Shown here one piece after another: positions 42,632-50,561 of a stretch of DNA of 64,000 nucleotides (within the stretch, counting starts at the first letter, position 1; every line of letters begins with the position of its first letter). Origin of the DNA: Lysinibacillus odysseyi 34hs-1 = NBRC 100172 (lineage in GTDB: Bacteria; Bacillota; Bacilli; Bacillales_A; Planococcaceae); assembly GCF_001591965.1 (NCBI RefSeq), contig NZ_BCVX01000009.1, forward strand, positions 163,917 to 227,916. Direction: 5' to 3'. Below the pieces are notes generated by a model, which did no database searches, had not been told where the DNA came from, and saw only the letters and a list, made by a program, of their open reading frames with translations. Position numbers and translations under genes: made by a program.

Positions 42632-43795
42632 ATGTGGGATTTATCTGGTAAATACGCCATTGTCGGAGTGGGAGAAAGCGAGCGCTCCAAAAATTCCGGA
42701 ACGACACCGCTGCATTTAGCTCTTCAGGCAGCACGCAATGCAATCGAGGACGCAGGGCTCAACGCAAAGGATATTGACGCTTTTATGAGCTACTCGGAGC
42801 ACGATTCCTGCACGTCGCATCAATTAGCGACCTACTTGGGTGTTCGTCCGCGTTATGTCAAAGATATTATGGGAGGAGGCAGCAGCACAGAGCTCCTGAT
42901 TGCGGATGCCGTTTCTCTCATTGAATCGGGGCAGGCTACGGCAGTGCTGATTTTCCGGTCGATGAATGGCCGCTCAGGAGTGAGAATGGGTGGTGGCGGC
43001 TGGAGTACCGACTTGCTGCAGTCAGCTATTGAAGGCGGCAGCTTCATTATTCCATACGGGATGGCAAGCCCTTCACAATGGTTTGGCATGTTCGCAACCC
43101 GTCATATGTATGAAGCAAATCTCACACAAGAGCATCTTGGTCATGTATGTGTCAGCTTCTATGAACATGCACAGCGAAACCCAAAAGCGATGCTTCATGG
43201 AAAACCATTATCAATGGAGCATTATTTAAAGACATCGCACTTAAGCTATCCGTTCACAAAGCATGATTTCTGTTTAGAAACAGATGAGGCAAACGCTATT
43301 ATTGTTACCTCGGCAGAGCGGGCGAAGGATTGTAAATCACGTCCTGTCTTTATTAAAGGGATTGTCGCCAGGGAAGCGCATCCACATGCACATTACTGGT
43401 CTGATTTATCACAGGTCGCGGCCGATTATGTAGGGGAACGTATTTATGAAAACGCCGGCATTCAGCCTGAAGATCTGGATGTCGCTTCTATTTATGATTG
43501 CTACAGCTGGGTCGTTTTGCGACAGCTGGAAGCATATAAGATTGCCTCCCGTGAAGGACTTGGGGATTTTGTAGCACAAGGAAATCTTAAAATGGGCGGC
43601 AAGCTGCCATCAAACACGGCAGGGGGCATGCTTTCAGAAGGCTATACACATGGAATGAATAATGTATTGGAAATTACGAGACAGCTCCGCCATGAATATA
43701 AGGGAACAGAACGCCAAGTGGAAGGATGCGAACTTGGATTATGTACAGGCTGGCTTGGGCCGGATGCCGCAGGGGCGATGATTTTAAATAACTAA
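42632..43795 (+). CDS. Thiolase-like lyase (Ltp2-like lipid transfer protein)
   Basis: A 387-residue thiolase-fold protein of the SCP2/Ltp type. Where true thiolases have the nucleophilic Cys, this one reads I-M-G-G-G-S-S-T-E-L-L (about residues 79-89). The C-terminal site reads G-M-L-S-E-G-Y-T-H-G-M-N and L-C-T-G-W-L-G-P. It therefore cannot form the acyl-enzyme and should act as a retro-aldol lyase, as Ltp2 does on the 17-hydroxy-steroid side-chain thioester. AGGAGGGG lies five bases before ATG 42632. It is the first gene of the operon. The following DUF35 gene overlaps in signal (its AGGAGG overlaps this stop), fitting a two-protein aldolase complex. Confidence 0.8.
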   Translation: MWDLSGKYAIVGVGESERSKNSGTTPLHLALQAARNAIEDAGLNAKDIDAFMSYSEHDSCTSHQLATYLGVRPRYVKDIMGGGSSTELLIADAVSLIESGQATAVLIFRSMNGRSGVRMGGGGWSTDLLQSAIEGGSFIIPYGMASPSQWFGMFATRHMYEANLTQEHLGHVCVSFYEHAQRNPKAMLHGKPLSMEHYLKTSHLSYPFTKHDFCLETDEANAIIVTSAERAKDCKSRPVFIKGIVAREAHPHAHYWSDLSQVAADYVGERIYENAGIQPEDLDVASIYDCYSWVVLRQLEAYKIASREGLGDFVAQGNLKMGGKLPSNTAGGMLSEGYTHGMNNVLEITRQLRHEYKGTERQVEGCELGLCTGWLGPDAAGAMILNN

Positions 43796-43808
43796 GGAGG
43801 AATGGATG

Positions 43809-44249
43809 ATGAGCATAGAAAAAACAAGCAGTAAATATGAAAAACCAATTCCGTTAAAAACGATTGATAATAAGCCGTACTGGGATGCCGCCGACCAGCA
43901 TGAGCTGGCAATTCAAAGCTGCGAAGATTGTAAGAGAGCCATTCATCCACCAGGTCCCGCCTGCCCGCACTGTGGGTCGCCAACTATAGAGTGGATTAAT
44001 TATGGCAGTGATGTAACAGGTACCATCTATTCATTTGTCATGACCTATGTACCGATGCTTCCTGGCTTTCAGCATGATCTGCCGACAATTATTGCACAGG
44101 TGGAAGTGGATCAAATGGAGGGTGTACGGATTACGGCAAATCTCATCAATGCAGCACCCGAAGAAGTAGCAATCGGTAAAGCGGTCAAAATGACGTGGAT
44201 CGACATAACAGAAGATCGGGCATTGCCGCAGTGGGCACTGATGAAGTGA
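43809..44249 (+). CDS. DUF35 zinc-ribbon/OB-fold protein, partner of the Ltp-like lyase
   Basis: 146 residues. The rubredoxin-like zinc ribbon uses Cys38, Cys41, Cys52 and Cys55 (C-E-D-C and C-P-H-C). An OB-fold follows from about residue 60 (G-T-I-Y-S-F-V-M-T-Y). DUF35 domains bind thiolase-like enzymes. In the igr system this domain is fused to ChsH2 and pairs with Ltp2, while here it is a separate protein. AGGAGG (43795-43800) overlaps the previous stop. ATG 43809 is eight bases away and ATG 43806 is also possible. It is probably required for lyase activity. Confidence 0.85.
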   Translation: MSIEKTSSKYEKPIPLKTIDNKPYWDAADQHELAIQSCEDCKRAIHPPGPACPHCGSPTIEWINYGSDVTGTIYSFVMTYVPMLPGFQHDLPTIIAQVEVDQMEGVRITANLINAAPEEVAIGKAVKMTWIDITEDRALPQWALMK

Positions 44250-44261
44250 GGAGGAAAATAG

Positions 44262-45470
44262 ATGGATTTTGCATTTACTGAAAAGGAAGAGGCGTTTCGT
44301 CTGGAAATACGCAGCTGGTTAGAGGGGAATCTTCCCCATGGCTGGCTCGACGGCACGTATAATCACCCGGAGACAGATGAAGAACGTATTCAGTTTCTAA
44401 AGGATTGGCAGCGGAAGCTATATGAGGGAGGATATGCAGCCATCGCCTGGCCTACAAAATACGGTGGACGTAATGCAACTTTAATGGAGGAGATCGTCTT
44501 TCAGCAGGAGATGGCACGGGTAAAGGCCCCGCCAATCATCAGTTATATCGGCACCCATATGGTTGGTCCTACATTGATTCAGCTTGGTACAGAGCAGCAG
44601 AAGCAGGAGTATGTAGAAAAAATACTGACAGGGGAAACCATTTGGTGCCAAGGTTATTCTGAACCGGGGGCCGGGTCTGATCTTTCAGCTATTCAGACAC
44701 GTGCCGTAAAGCAGGGAGACAAATGGCTGATCAACGGACAAAAAATTTGGACGAGCTTCGGCCATGTAGCGGATTATTGCTTCCTTCTTGCCCGCACAAG
44801 CAATGTACCAGGCAAGAAACATAAAGGAATTACTGTATTTTTAATAGATATGCATCAGCCTGGAGTAGAAGTTGTGCCAATTGTTTCCATGAATGGCGAA
44901 CATGATTTCAACGAAGTATTCTTTACAGATGCCGCAGCCTACGATCATCAGATTGTTGGCACGTTAGATGAGGGGTGGAGTGTAACTATGTCGCTTTTAT
45001 TACATGAGCGTACTGGTATCGGTGGTCAGCTGTTTACATTGCAGCAGCAGTTCGATGACTTTGTGAATGTTGCCAAAACAAACTCTGACATACTCAGCAA
45101 TCCAATCACTCGCCAAAAGTTAATTGAATTGTATGCCAAAACAAAGGGATCGTTATTTGGTTATTATAAAAATTTAACGAAGCAGCTAAAGCAAGGCTAT
45201 CCCGGAGCGGAAAGTTCGATGGATAAATTAATGGTAGCTGAATTGACGAAGGAATTGTTTAGCTTCATCCAGTCTGTGCAAGGTCCGGAAGGTATCCTTT
45301 GGAAGCAGAATGCTCCATATGATACGTACTGGCAGGACTTTTATTTGACCTCCTTTGGAATGACAATTGGTGGAGGTACAAGTGAGATTCAGCGTAATAC
45401 AATTGGAGAACGTATTTTAGGTCTGCCAAAGGATATAAGTCGGGAAAGGGCAGATAATCAAATGGTGTAA
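44262..45470 (+). CDS. Acyl-CoA dehydrogenase subunit with catalytic glutamate (FadE29-like)
   Basis: A 402-residue acyl-CoA dehydrogenase fold: N-terminal helical part, middle beta domain (G-Y-S-E-P-G-A-G-S-D-L-S-A and G-Q-K-I-W-T-S-F-G) and C-terminal helices. Glu249 in L-L-H-E-R-T-G-I-G matches the isovaleryl-CoA-dehydrogenase-type base. The other base position (E before G-T-S) is Gly in G-G-G-T-S-E-I-Q-R. The R-x-Q-F-G FAD motif is missing from the last domain, so the enzyme should need the next gene product as partner. Twelve bases separate it from the DUF35 gene. Confidence 0.85.
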   Translation: MDFAFTEKEEAFRLEIRSWLEGNLPHGWLDGTYNHPETDEERIQFLKDWQRKLYEGGYAAIAWPTKYGGRNATLMEEIVFQQEMARVKAPPIISYIGTHMVGPTLIQLGTEQQKQEYVEKILTGETIWCQGYSEPGAGSDLSAIQTRAVKQGDKWLINGQKIWTSFGHVADYCFLLARTSNVPGKKHKGITVFLIDMHQPGVEVVPIVSMNGEHDFNEVFFTDAAAYDHQIVGTLDEGWSVTMSLLLHERTGIGGQLFTLQQQFDDFVNVAKTNSDILSNPITRQKLIELYAKTKGSLFGYYKNLTKQLKQGYPGAESSMDKLMVAELTKELFSFIQSVQGPEGILWKQNAPYDTYWQDFYLTSFGMTIGGGTSEIQRNTIGERILGLPKDISRERADNQMV

Positions 45471-45481
45471 GGGGGAGCAAA

Positions 45482-46600
45482 ATGGACTTTTCATTGACGG
45501 AACAGCAGGAACAATTTCGCGGCTACGTGCGCAAAGTGTTAAGCCAGGTAAGTGAAACACATATGGCGCGTAAAATTTCCGCAGGAGATGAAAGCGAACT
45601 GGAAAAGGTTCATCATAAATTGACGGAGCTCGGGGTAATGGGTATCACTGTACCCGAACAGTATGGCGGGATAGAACTTGGGTCAGTCGATTTAATTCCG
45701 GTCATGGAAGAATTGGGAAGGGCAGTGGCACCGGATGTCTATGCAGAGACACTGGCATTTGCTGTTCCACTTCTTATAAAATACGGGACTGATTGGCAAA
45801 AAGTGATGTATTTGCAAGCTATTGCTGAAGGGAGCTGCCTGCTGTCTATTGCCTGGCTGGAGCCGCACGGGCAGTATACGTTTGATACTATCAGTACAAC
45901 AGCTCTAAAAACAGCACAAGGTTATGTATTGAATGGGACAAAGTCATTAGTACGTAATACGTCGCACGTAACAGACTTTCTCTTATTGGCGAAGGATCAA
46001 AATGAAGAGCTGTGCCTGTTTCTGTTGCCCAAAGAGAAGGTGTCTTTTATAGAAAAGCAGTATAGCTTTGATGAGACACAGCCGTTCAGCAAGCTTGTGC
46101 TGAGTGACGTTATGATTCCTGAAAAGTACCTCCTCAAAGCTGAAGAGGCAGAGTCAGCTGTTGAAAAGGTATGCTTGTCACTTTTGACATCGCTGAATTC
46201 AATGATGATTGGGGGCATGGACCGTCTTGTCGATATGTCGACGGAATATGCAAAAATCAGGGAGCAGTTTGGACAGCCGATTGGTCGTTTCCAGGCGATC
46301 AAGCATCGCCTCGCTGATTTAAAGGTAACACTTGAAACAGCAAGGGCATTAAGCCATTATGCTGCTTGGACTGTGGAGAATGAAAGCGAAGATTGTGCAG
46401 AAACCGTGTATAGCGCCAAAGCTTTTTTAGCGGATAGCTATATAAAAATAGCAGCTGAAAGTATCCAGATTCATGGAGGGATTGGCTTTACAGAGGAGCT
46501 GGATTGCCACTTATACGTCAAGCGTTCCCGTGTCTACGAGAATTATCTGGGATCTCAGTATGATATACGTGAGAAGGCAGCAGCCGTTATGGGCTGGTAG
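45482..46600 (+). CDS. Acyl-CoA dehydrogenase subunit with FAD site (FadE28-like)
   Basis: 372 residues. It has the FAD-site motifs R-E-Q-F-G-Q-P-I-G-R-F-Q-A-I-K-H-R-L-A-D (about 260-279) and I-Q-I-H-G-G-I-G-F-T. It lacks an acidic residue in the helix segment (about 231-243) where the partner has Glu249. Together the two subunits would give a complete active site, as in the alpha2beta2 FadE28-FadE29 type. The reaction is dehydrogenation of a short acyl-CoA side chain. GGGGGAG precedes the ATG, 11 bases after the previous stop. Confidence 0.85.
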   Translation: MDFSLTEQQEQFRGYVRKVLSQVSETHMARKISAGDESELEKVHHKLTELGVMGITVPEQYGGIELGSVDLIPVMEELGRAVAPDVYAETLAFAVPLLIKYGTDWQKVMYLQAIAEGSCLLSIAWLEPHGQYTFDTISTTALKTAQGYVLNGTKSLVRNTSHVTDFLLLAKDQNEELCLFLLPKEKVSFIEKQYSFDETQPFSKLVLSDVMIPEKYLLKAEEAESAVEKVCLSLLTSLNSMMIGGMDRLVDMSTEYAKIREQFGQPIGRFQAIKHRLADLKVTLETARALSHYAAWTVENESEDCAETVYSAKAFLADSYIKIAAESIQIHGGIGFTEELDCHLYVKRSRVYENYLGSQYDIREKAAAVMGW

Positions 46601-46670
46601 ATTTGCAGGGAGACATTTTTGCCTCACCCGTTTTGGAAGACATTCTAATGAAAATGGAGTGGATGATTAT

Positions 46671-48398
46671 ATGACAGGGAGAGACCCCCGCTTTTTTAAT
46701 AATGCTCTTCCGGCGACTATTGATTTGCCGGATGTGCCGGTCGGAAACATATTGAAGGGTGCGGCGAGAAAGTATGGCGATAGGAATGCACTCATTTTTC
46801 ATGATTTCAATATTTCCTATACGGATTTATATAAAGAGTCATTGAAACTGGCCAACGCCCTGCAGGATCTGGGATATGGAAAAGGCGATGTCCTTTCCAC
46901 GTATTTACCAAACAGCATTCAATATGTCATCGCTTATTATGGCATTCTCTTATCCGGAGCAACCTATTCTGCCATTAACCCTTTCATGCCAGTGAGCGAA
47001 GTGCTCCATCAAATACAGGATACAAATACGGCTGCAATCATCGCACATACGTCCTGTGCAAAAAATTTAGCGGATCAAGCAGCAACACTTTCTCTTAAAG
47101 ATGTAATTGTAACAGGTGTGGAAGAAATAGACGGCGTAAATGGGCGAACGGCAGCTGAACAATATAGCGCTGATTGGTATAGCTTAAATGAATTAAAATC
47201 ACGCTTTGAGGCGAAAGAGCTATCTATTGATTTTGCTCCTTGTGAAGATATAGCGCATATTTCTTATACAGGTGGAACAACAGGAAAGGCTAAAGGAGTG
47301 CTTAGTACACATTTTAATTTTGTCAGCAACTGCCTTGCCTCCAGTGCGAGCATGGGTATGCTGCCGGATATGGATGAGCACGGGGGGGTTACGGTTAAAG
47401 CCTATACATCAGACGAAGTGTTCCTGAAGGAGTATGCGGTTTTACCGGGGACAGGGGTAATTATGAGCCCTGCACCGCTTTATCATATTTCAGGATTAAT
47501 GGGATCAGTCGGCGTTGCGACGGTCCAAGGAGCGACATTAGTGTTGATTGATCAGTTTCACCCTATAACATTTATTGAGAACATTGAGAAATACAAAGTA
47601 ACGCAGCTGGCGGGAGCTCCTCAGCTATATAATACCCTTCTTGTGATGCCTTCATTGCACACGACGGACTTATCTTCCGTCAGAAATGTAGGCTCAGGAG
47701 CAGCCCCGATGTCGGCAGAAATGCAGCGCAAATTGCAGAAAGTTTTCCCGAATGCGCTTGTTTCAGAAGGCTACGGGTTAACAGAGGCAACAGGTGCCTG
47801 CATTCAAACAGTAGCATTCAAATCGGGTATTCGTGAACCCGGGTCGATTGGTTTGCCGATTTACAATACGGAAGTGAAGCTGGTGCCGGTCGATGGCAGC
47901 GGAGAGGAAGAGGTACCTCCAGGTGAAAAAGGAGAGATTTGGATAAGGGGTCCACAAGTTGCGAAGGGATATTTACATGATAAAGAAGCGTCTAATGAAA
48001 CATTTAGCAACGGCTGGCTGCGGACTGGAGATATTGCTGTAAGAAGTGAGGGGGGCATCCTTACTATTGTCGATCGGAAAAAGGATATGCTCATTTACAA
48101 CGGCTACAATATTTATCCGCGTCAATTGGAAGAGCTATTGTACGAGCATGAGGCAGTTCAAAGCTGTGTAGTCATAGGGGTGCCTGATGATGCAGTAGGA
48201 GAGCGAACAAAAGCATTTGTTGTACTGAAGCCGGGGATAACAGCCTCTCTGGAGGAAATTCAAGAATTCGTGAACAGTCGTGTCGTACACTATGCAAAAA
48301 TCCGTGAAATTAAACAGCTTACTGAATTGCCAATGACTGCCGCAGGAAAAATTTCACGTATTGCACTGCAAAAGCTGGAGGCGTCAAAAGCAAACTGA
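46671..48398 (+). CDS. Acyl-CoA synthetase (AMP-binding)
   Basis: A 575-residue adenylate-forming enzyme. The P-loop motif is I-S-Y-T-G-G-T-T-G-K-A-K-G-V near residue 200. The second motif is E-G-Y-G-L-T-E-A-T-G and the hinge is W-L-R-T-G-D-I-A...D-R-K-K-D-M-L-I-Y-N-G-Y-N-I-Y-P. A C-terminal K-I-S-R carries the catalytic Lys. It activates the carboxylate side chain with ATP and CoA, supplying the substrate for the dehydrogenase. ATG 46671 is about nine bases after GGAGTGG. Upstream in-frame codons belong to the previous gene. Seventy bases separate it from that gene, so there may be some internal initiation. Confidence 0.85.
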   Translation: MTGRDPRFFNNALPATIDLPDVPVGNILKGAARKYGDRNALIFHDFNISYTDLYKESLKLANALQDLGYGKGDVLSTYLPNSIQYVIAYYGILLSGATYSAINPFMPVSEVLHQIQDTNTAAIIAHTSCAKNLADQAATLSLKDVIVTGVEEIDGVNGRTAAEQYSADWYSLNELKSRFEAKELSIDFAPCEDIAHISYTGGTTGKAKGVLSTHFNFVSNCLASSASMGMLPDMDEHGGVTVKAYTSDEVFLKEYAVLPGTGVIMSPAPLYHISGLMGSVGVATVQGATLVLIDQFHPITFIENIEKYKVTQLAGAPQLYNTLLVMPSLHTTDLSSVRNVGSGAAPMSAEMQRKLQKVFPNALVSEGYGLTEATGACIQTVAFKSGIREPGSIGLPIYNTEVKLVPVDGSGEEEVPPGEKGEIWIRGPQVAKGYLHDKEASNETFSNGWLRTGDIAVRSEGGILTIVDRKKDMLIYNGYNIYPRQLEELLYEHEAVQSCVVIGVPDDAVGERTKAFVVLKPGITASLEEIQEFVNSRVVHYAKIREIKQLTELPMTAAGKISRIALQKLEASKAN

Positions 48399-48410
48399 GG
48401 GGGAGTCGCA

Positions 48411-48863
48411 ATGGAAGTAACAAAGGAACATATAGGTCTTTCAACAGAACGATATAAGGTAGATATTGAAAAAGGTCACATCCGCCGATTTTGCCAGGCA
48501 ATCGGTGATACAAACCCGCTCTTCCTTGATGAACAGGCAGCTACTGAAAGCGCGTATGGAGGCCTCATCGCCCCTCTGACCTTTCCGGTTGCCTTAAGTG
48601 ATGAAAAAGTTACCTTTCCTCTTAAGCTGGATGTCCGCCGTATGCTTCATGGGGAGCAGGAATTCATTTACTATAAGCCACTGCGTTCAGAAACATCCTA
48701 TACAGCGCAGATGAAAGTAGCAGATGTATATGAGAGGGAAGGGAAAAGCGGAAAAATGAAGTTCATCATATTAGATACGGAGTTCCGGGATGACAACGAC
48801 GAATTGGTGGTTGTGAGTCGTACAAATATTATTTACCGTACGCTGCAGGGGGCGATGAAATGA
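48411..48863 (+). CDS. MaoC-like hydratase subunit with degenerate active site (ChsH2-N-like)
   Basis: 150 residues of hot-dog fold of the FAS1-dehydratase/MaoC N-terminal type. The hydratase motif is present only in degenerate form: A-I-G-D-T-N-P-L-F-L-D-E at residues 30-41, where the catalytic His is Phe38. It is therefore expected to be the structural and substrate-binding half of a heteromer with the next gene product, as ChsH2-N is to ChsH1. GGGGGAG precedes the ATG. It overlaps the next gene by four bases (ATGA). Confidence 0.85.
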   Translation: MEVTKEHIGLSTERYKVDIEKGHIRRFCQAIGDTNPLFLDEQAATESAYGGLIAPLTFPVALSDEKVTFPLKLDVRRMLHGEQEFIYYKPLRSETSYTAQMKVADVYEREGKSGKMKFIILDTEFRDDNDELVVVSRTNIIYRTLQGAMK

Positions 48864-49294
48864 CAGTGACAAATCAAATGAGGCTTGTACAATGGGGAGA
48901 AGTAACGGAAGGACAGATGCTGCCAACGTATGAAAAACCTCCTATTACAAAGGTGCAGCTTGTTAAATACGCAGGTGCATCAGGAGACTTCAACCCTCTC
49001 CATACGGATGATGCGTTTGCTAAGGAGATCGGTATGCCCGGTGTGATTGCACACGGTATGCTCATTATGGGTTTCTTAGGGGAGTATGTTATGCAGCTTG
49101 CTGGTGATAAGGCACTGGTAAAACAGTTCTCGATGCGCTTTGGTGCTATGACGTTCCCTGGTGATACCGTGACATGCGGTGCACAGGTAAAAGAGGTAAA
49201 CAGTCAAAGAGCATCTTTGGAGCTTACAGCAAAAAAACAGGACGGAACCATCGTAGGTATGGGGGCAGCTATCATAACTTTTCCGATTGCCTAG
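48860..49294 (+). CDS. MaoC-like enoyl-CoA hydratase (ChsH1-like)
   Basis: 144 residues with the complete hydratase-2 motif A-S-G-D-F-N-P-L-H-T-D-D at residues 40-51 (Asp43, His48), followed by G-V-I-A-H-G-M. It should add water to the 2-enoyl-CoA produced by the dehydrogenase pair. It is translationally coupled (ATGA overlap) to the degenerate partner. It is the last gene of the operon, with a strong terminator about 65 bases later. Confidence 0.9.
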   Translation: MTVTNQMRLVQWGEVTEGQMLPTYEKPPITKVQLVKYAGASGDFNPLHTDDAFAKEIGMPGVIAHGMLIMGFLGEYVMQLAGDKALVKQFSMRFGAMTFPGDTVTCGAQVKEVNSQRASLELTAKKQDGTIVGMGAAIITFPIA

Positions 49295-49681
49295 TAAATA
49301 AAATTAAGACAGTAACAGGAAATATGCCTGCATTCTATTTTCAACACTATAAATCAAGAAACATCAACTTTTCTAATTGGGGAAAAGTTGATGTTATTTT
49401 TGTTCAAGGGCAAATAACTCAGAATGTGTCTCCAATCAATAGAGAAAGCAAGGCGGGTAAAGGTGAAAATCCCCGTTTCTTTTCCGGAAAAAATGGCTAT
49501 ACAAATAGTAGCAGTAAGCAAAATAATCGTAACAATCTTTAATGGAAGCCCACAATTCCCATTCATATATTTGTTAAACAAATATGTGTAAAGTATTATA
49601 TTTGTCATTCCATAATTATGACATGTGGCGGTACTCTCAATCCATATTTTGTAGCATAATAGAAGAAAGAGGTGAAGTTTG
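49295..49681. other. Intergenic region after the catabolic operon
   Basis: About 390 bases with the operon terminator (49360-49401) and the leader of the hemolysin III gene. Frames in this gap lack ribosome binding sites. Confidence 0.4.
49360..49401 (+). terminator. Terminator of the acyl side-chain operon
   Basis: A perfect 14-base stem AACATCAACTTTTC / GAAAAGTTGATGTT, loop of 8, then ATTTTTG. Confidence 0.85.
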
Positions 49682-50323
49682 ATGACACAAGCAATCGTCA
49701 TGGAATCAGGCTATAGTAAAAAAGAAGAATTTTGGAATGCAGTCACGCATGGTCTTGGCTGTGTGCTGGCTATTCCGGGGCTTGTCCTATTAGTCCATAA
49801 AGCAAACGAGAATGGCTCAACGATAGAACTCACAAGCTATATCATATTTGGTATTTCAATGATGCTGCTGTTTTTATGTTCTACGTTATATCATACGGTT
49901 CCAGTGTATAAAAGTTTTTTTAAAAAGCTCGATCATAGTGCAATTTTCCTGTTGATTGCCGGTACATATACACCGATTGCACTTATTGCAATTGGCGGCA
50001 AATTAGGTTGGACTATTTTCTGGATTGAATGGATATTAACATTTTTCGGGGTTATTTTAAAACAATTTTTTGTTTACCGATTCAAAGCGCTGTCGCTTCT
50101 CATTTATATCGGTATGGGCTGGCTCGTTATATTTGCTTATAAACCAGTACTTGCACATATTGGCACAGAGGGTTTCCTTACATTGCTTACTGGTGGTATC
50201 CTTTATACATTTGGTACGTATTTCTACAAAAATAAACGCATCCCTTACAATCATGCGATTTGGCATTTGTTTGTCCTGGCGGGCTGTATGGCGATGTTCA
50301 TGAGTATATATTTATATATTTAA
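49682..50323 (+). CDS. Hemolysin III / PAQR-family membrane protein
   Basis: A 213-residue protein with seven predicted helices. It has N-A-V-T-H-G-L-G (helix 1), S-T-L-Y-H-T-V with L-D-H-S-A-I-F-L, and the C-terminal H-A-I-W-H-L-F-V-L. The His and Asp residues form the zinc site of the PAQR family. Known members are called hemolysin III but their enzymatic role is uncertain, with hydrolysis of amide-linked lipids suspected. ATG 49682 is at normal distance from AGAGGTGAAG. It is monocistronic. The B. subtilis counterpart is YplQ. Confidence 0.85.
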   Translation: MTQAIVMESGYSKKEEFWNAVTHGLGCVLAIPGLVLLVHKANENGSTIELTSYIIFGISMMLLFLCSTLYHTVPVYKSFFKKLDHSAIFLLIAGTYTPIALIAIGGKLGWTIFWIEWILTFFGVILKQFFVYRFKALSLLIYIGMGWLVIFAYKPVLAHIGTEGFLTLLTGGILYTFGTYFYKNKRIPYNHAIWHLFVLAGCMAMFMSIYLYI

Positions 50324-50329
50324 TAATTG

Positions 50330-50363
50330 AAGTCTTGGCGGAGCTGGTGCCAAGACTTTTTAC
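50330..50363 (+). terminator. Terminator of the hemolysin III gene
   Basis: A perfect 10-base stem AAGTCTTGGC / GCCAAGACTT, 9-base loop, then TTTACTG. Confidence 0.8.
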
Positions 50364-50414
50364 TGCTTAATAATAGGATCGTTCTGCCTTGTATATAATG
50401 TCCGGGTAAAAAGT

Positions 50415-50463
50415 GTAAGCGGCAGGCGCTTCCCTGCTAAGGCTGCTTAGTTTCCGCCGTTAC
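50415..50463. other. Predicted three-way-junction RNA/DNA structure
   Basis: GTAA/TTAC and CGG/CCG form an outer stem that encloses two hairpins: GCAGG-N6-CCTGC and CTAAG-N4-CTTAG. It sits between two convergent terminators, so a stable structured RNA is possible. Nothing known is recognised. Confidence 0.3.
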
Positions 50464-50483
50464 GTGCAAACACATTTGGAATT

Positions 50484-50531
50484 AAAAAAGAGGACATACA
50501 CTCAGTATATGAGCGTATGATCCTCTTTTTC
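50484..50531 (-). terminator. Terminator of the OFA transporter gene
   Basis: A long nearly perfect stem AAAAAGAGGA-CATAC-CTCA / TGAG-GTATG-TCCTCTTTTT. T-runs occur on both strands. Confidence 0.85.
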
Positions 50532-50561
50532 TATCGACCACTCGTACTTGGCGAGTGTTGT

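Noticed and set aside
49174..49701. Open frames on both strands after the MaoC gene
   Set aside because: They read across the operon terminator or the end of the previous gene and have no initiation signals.
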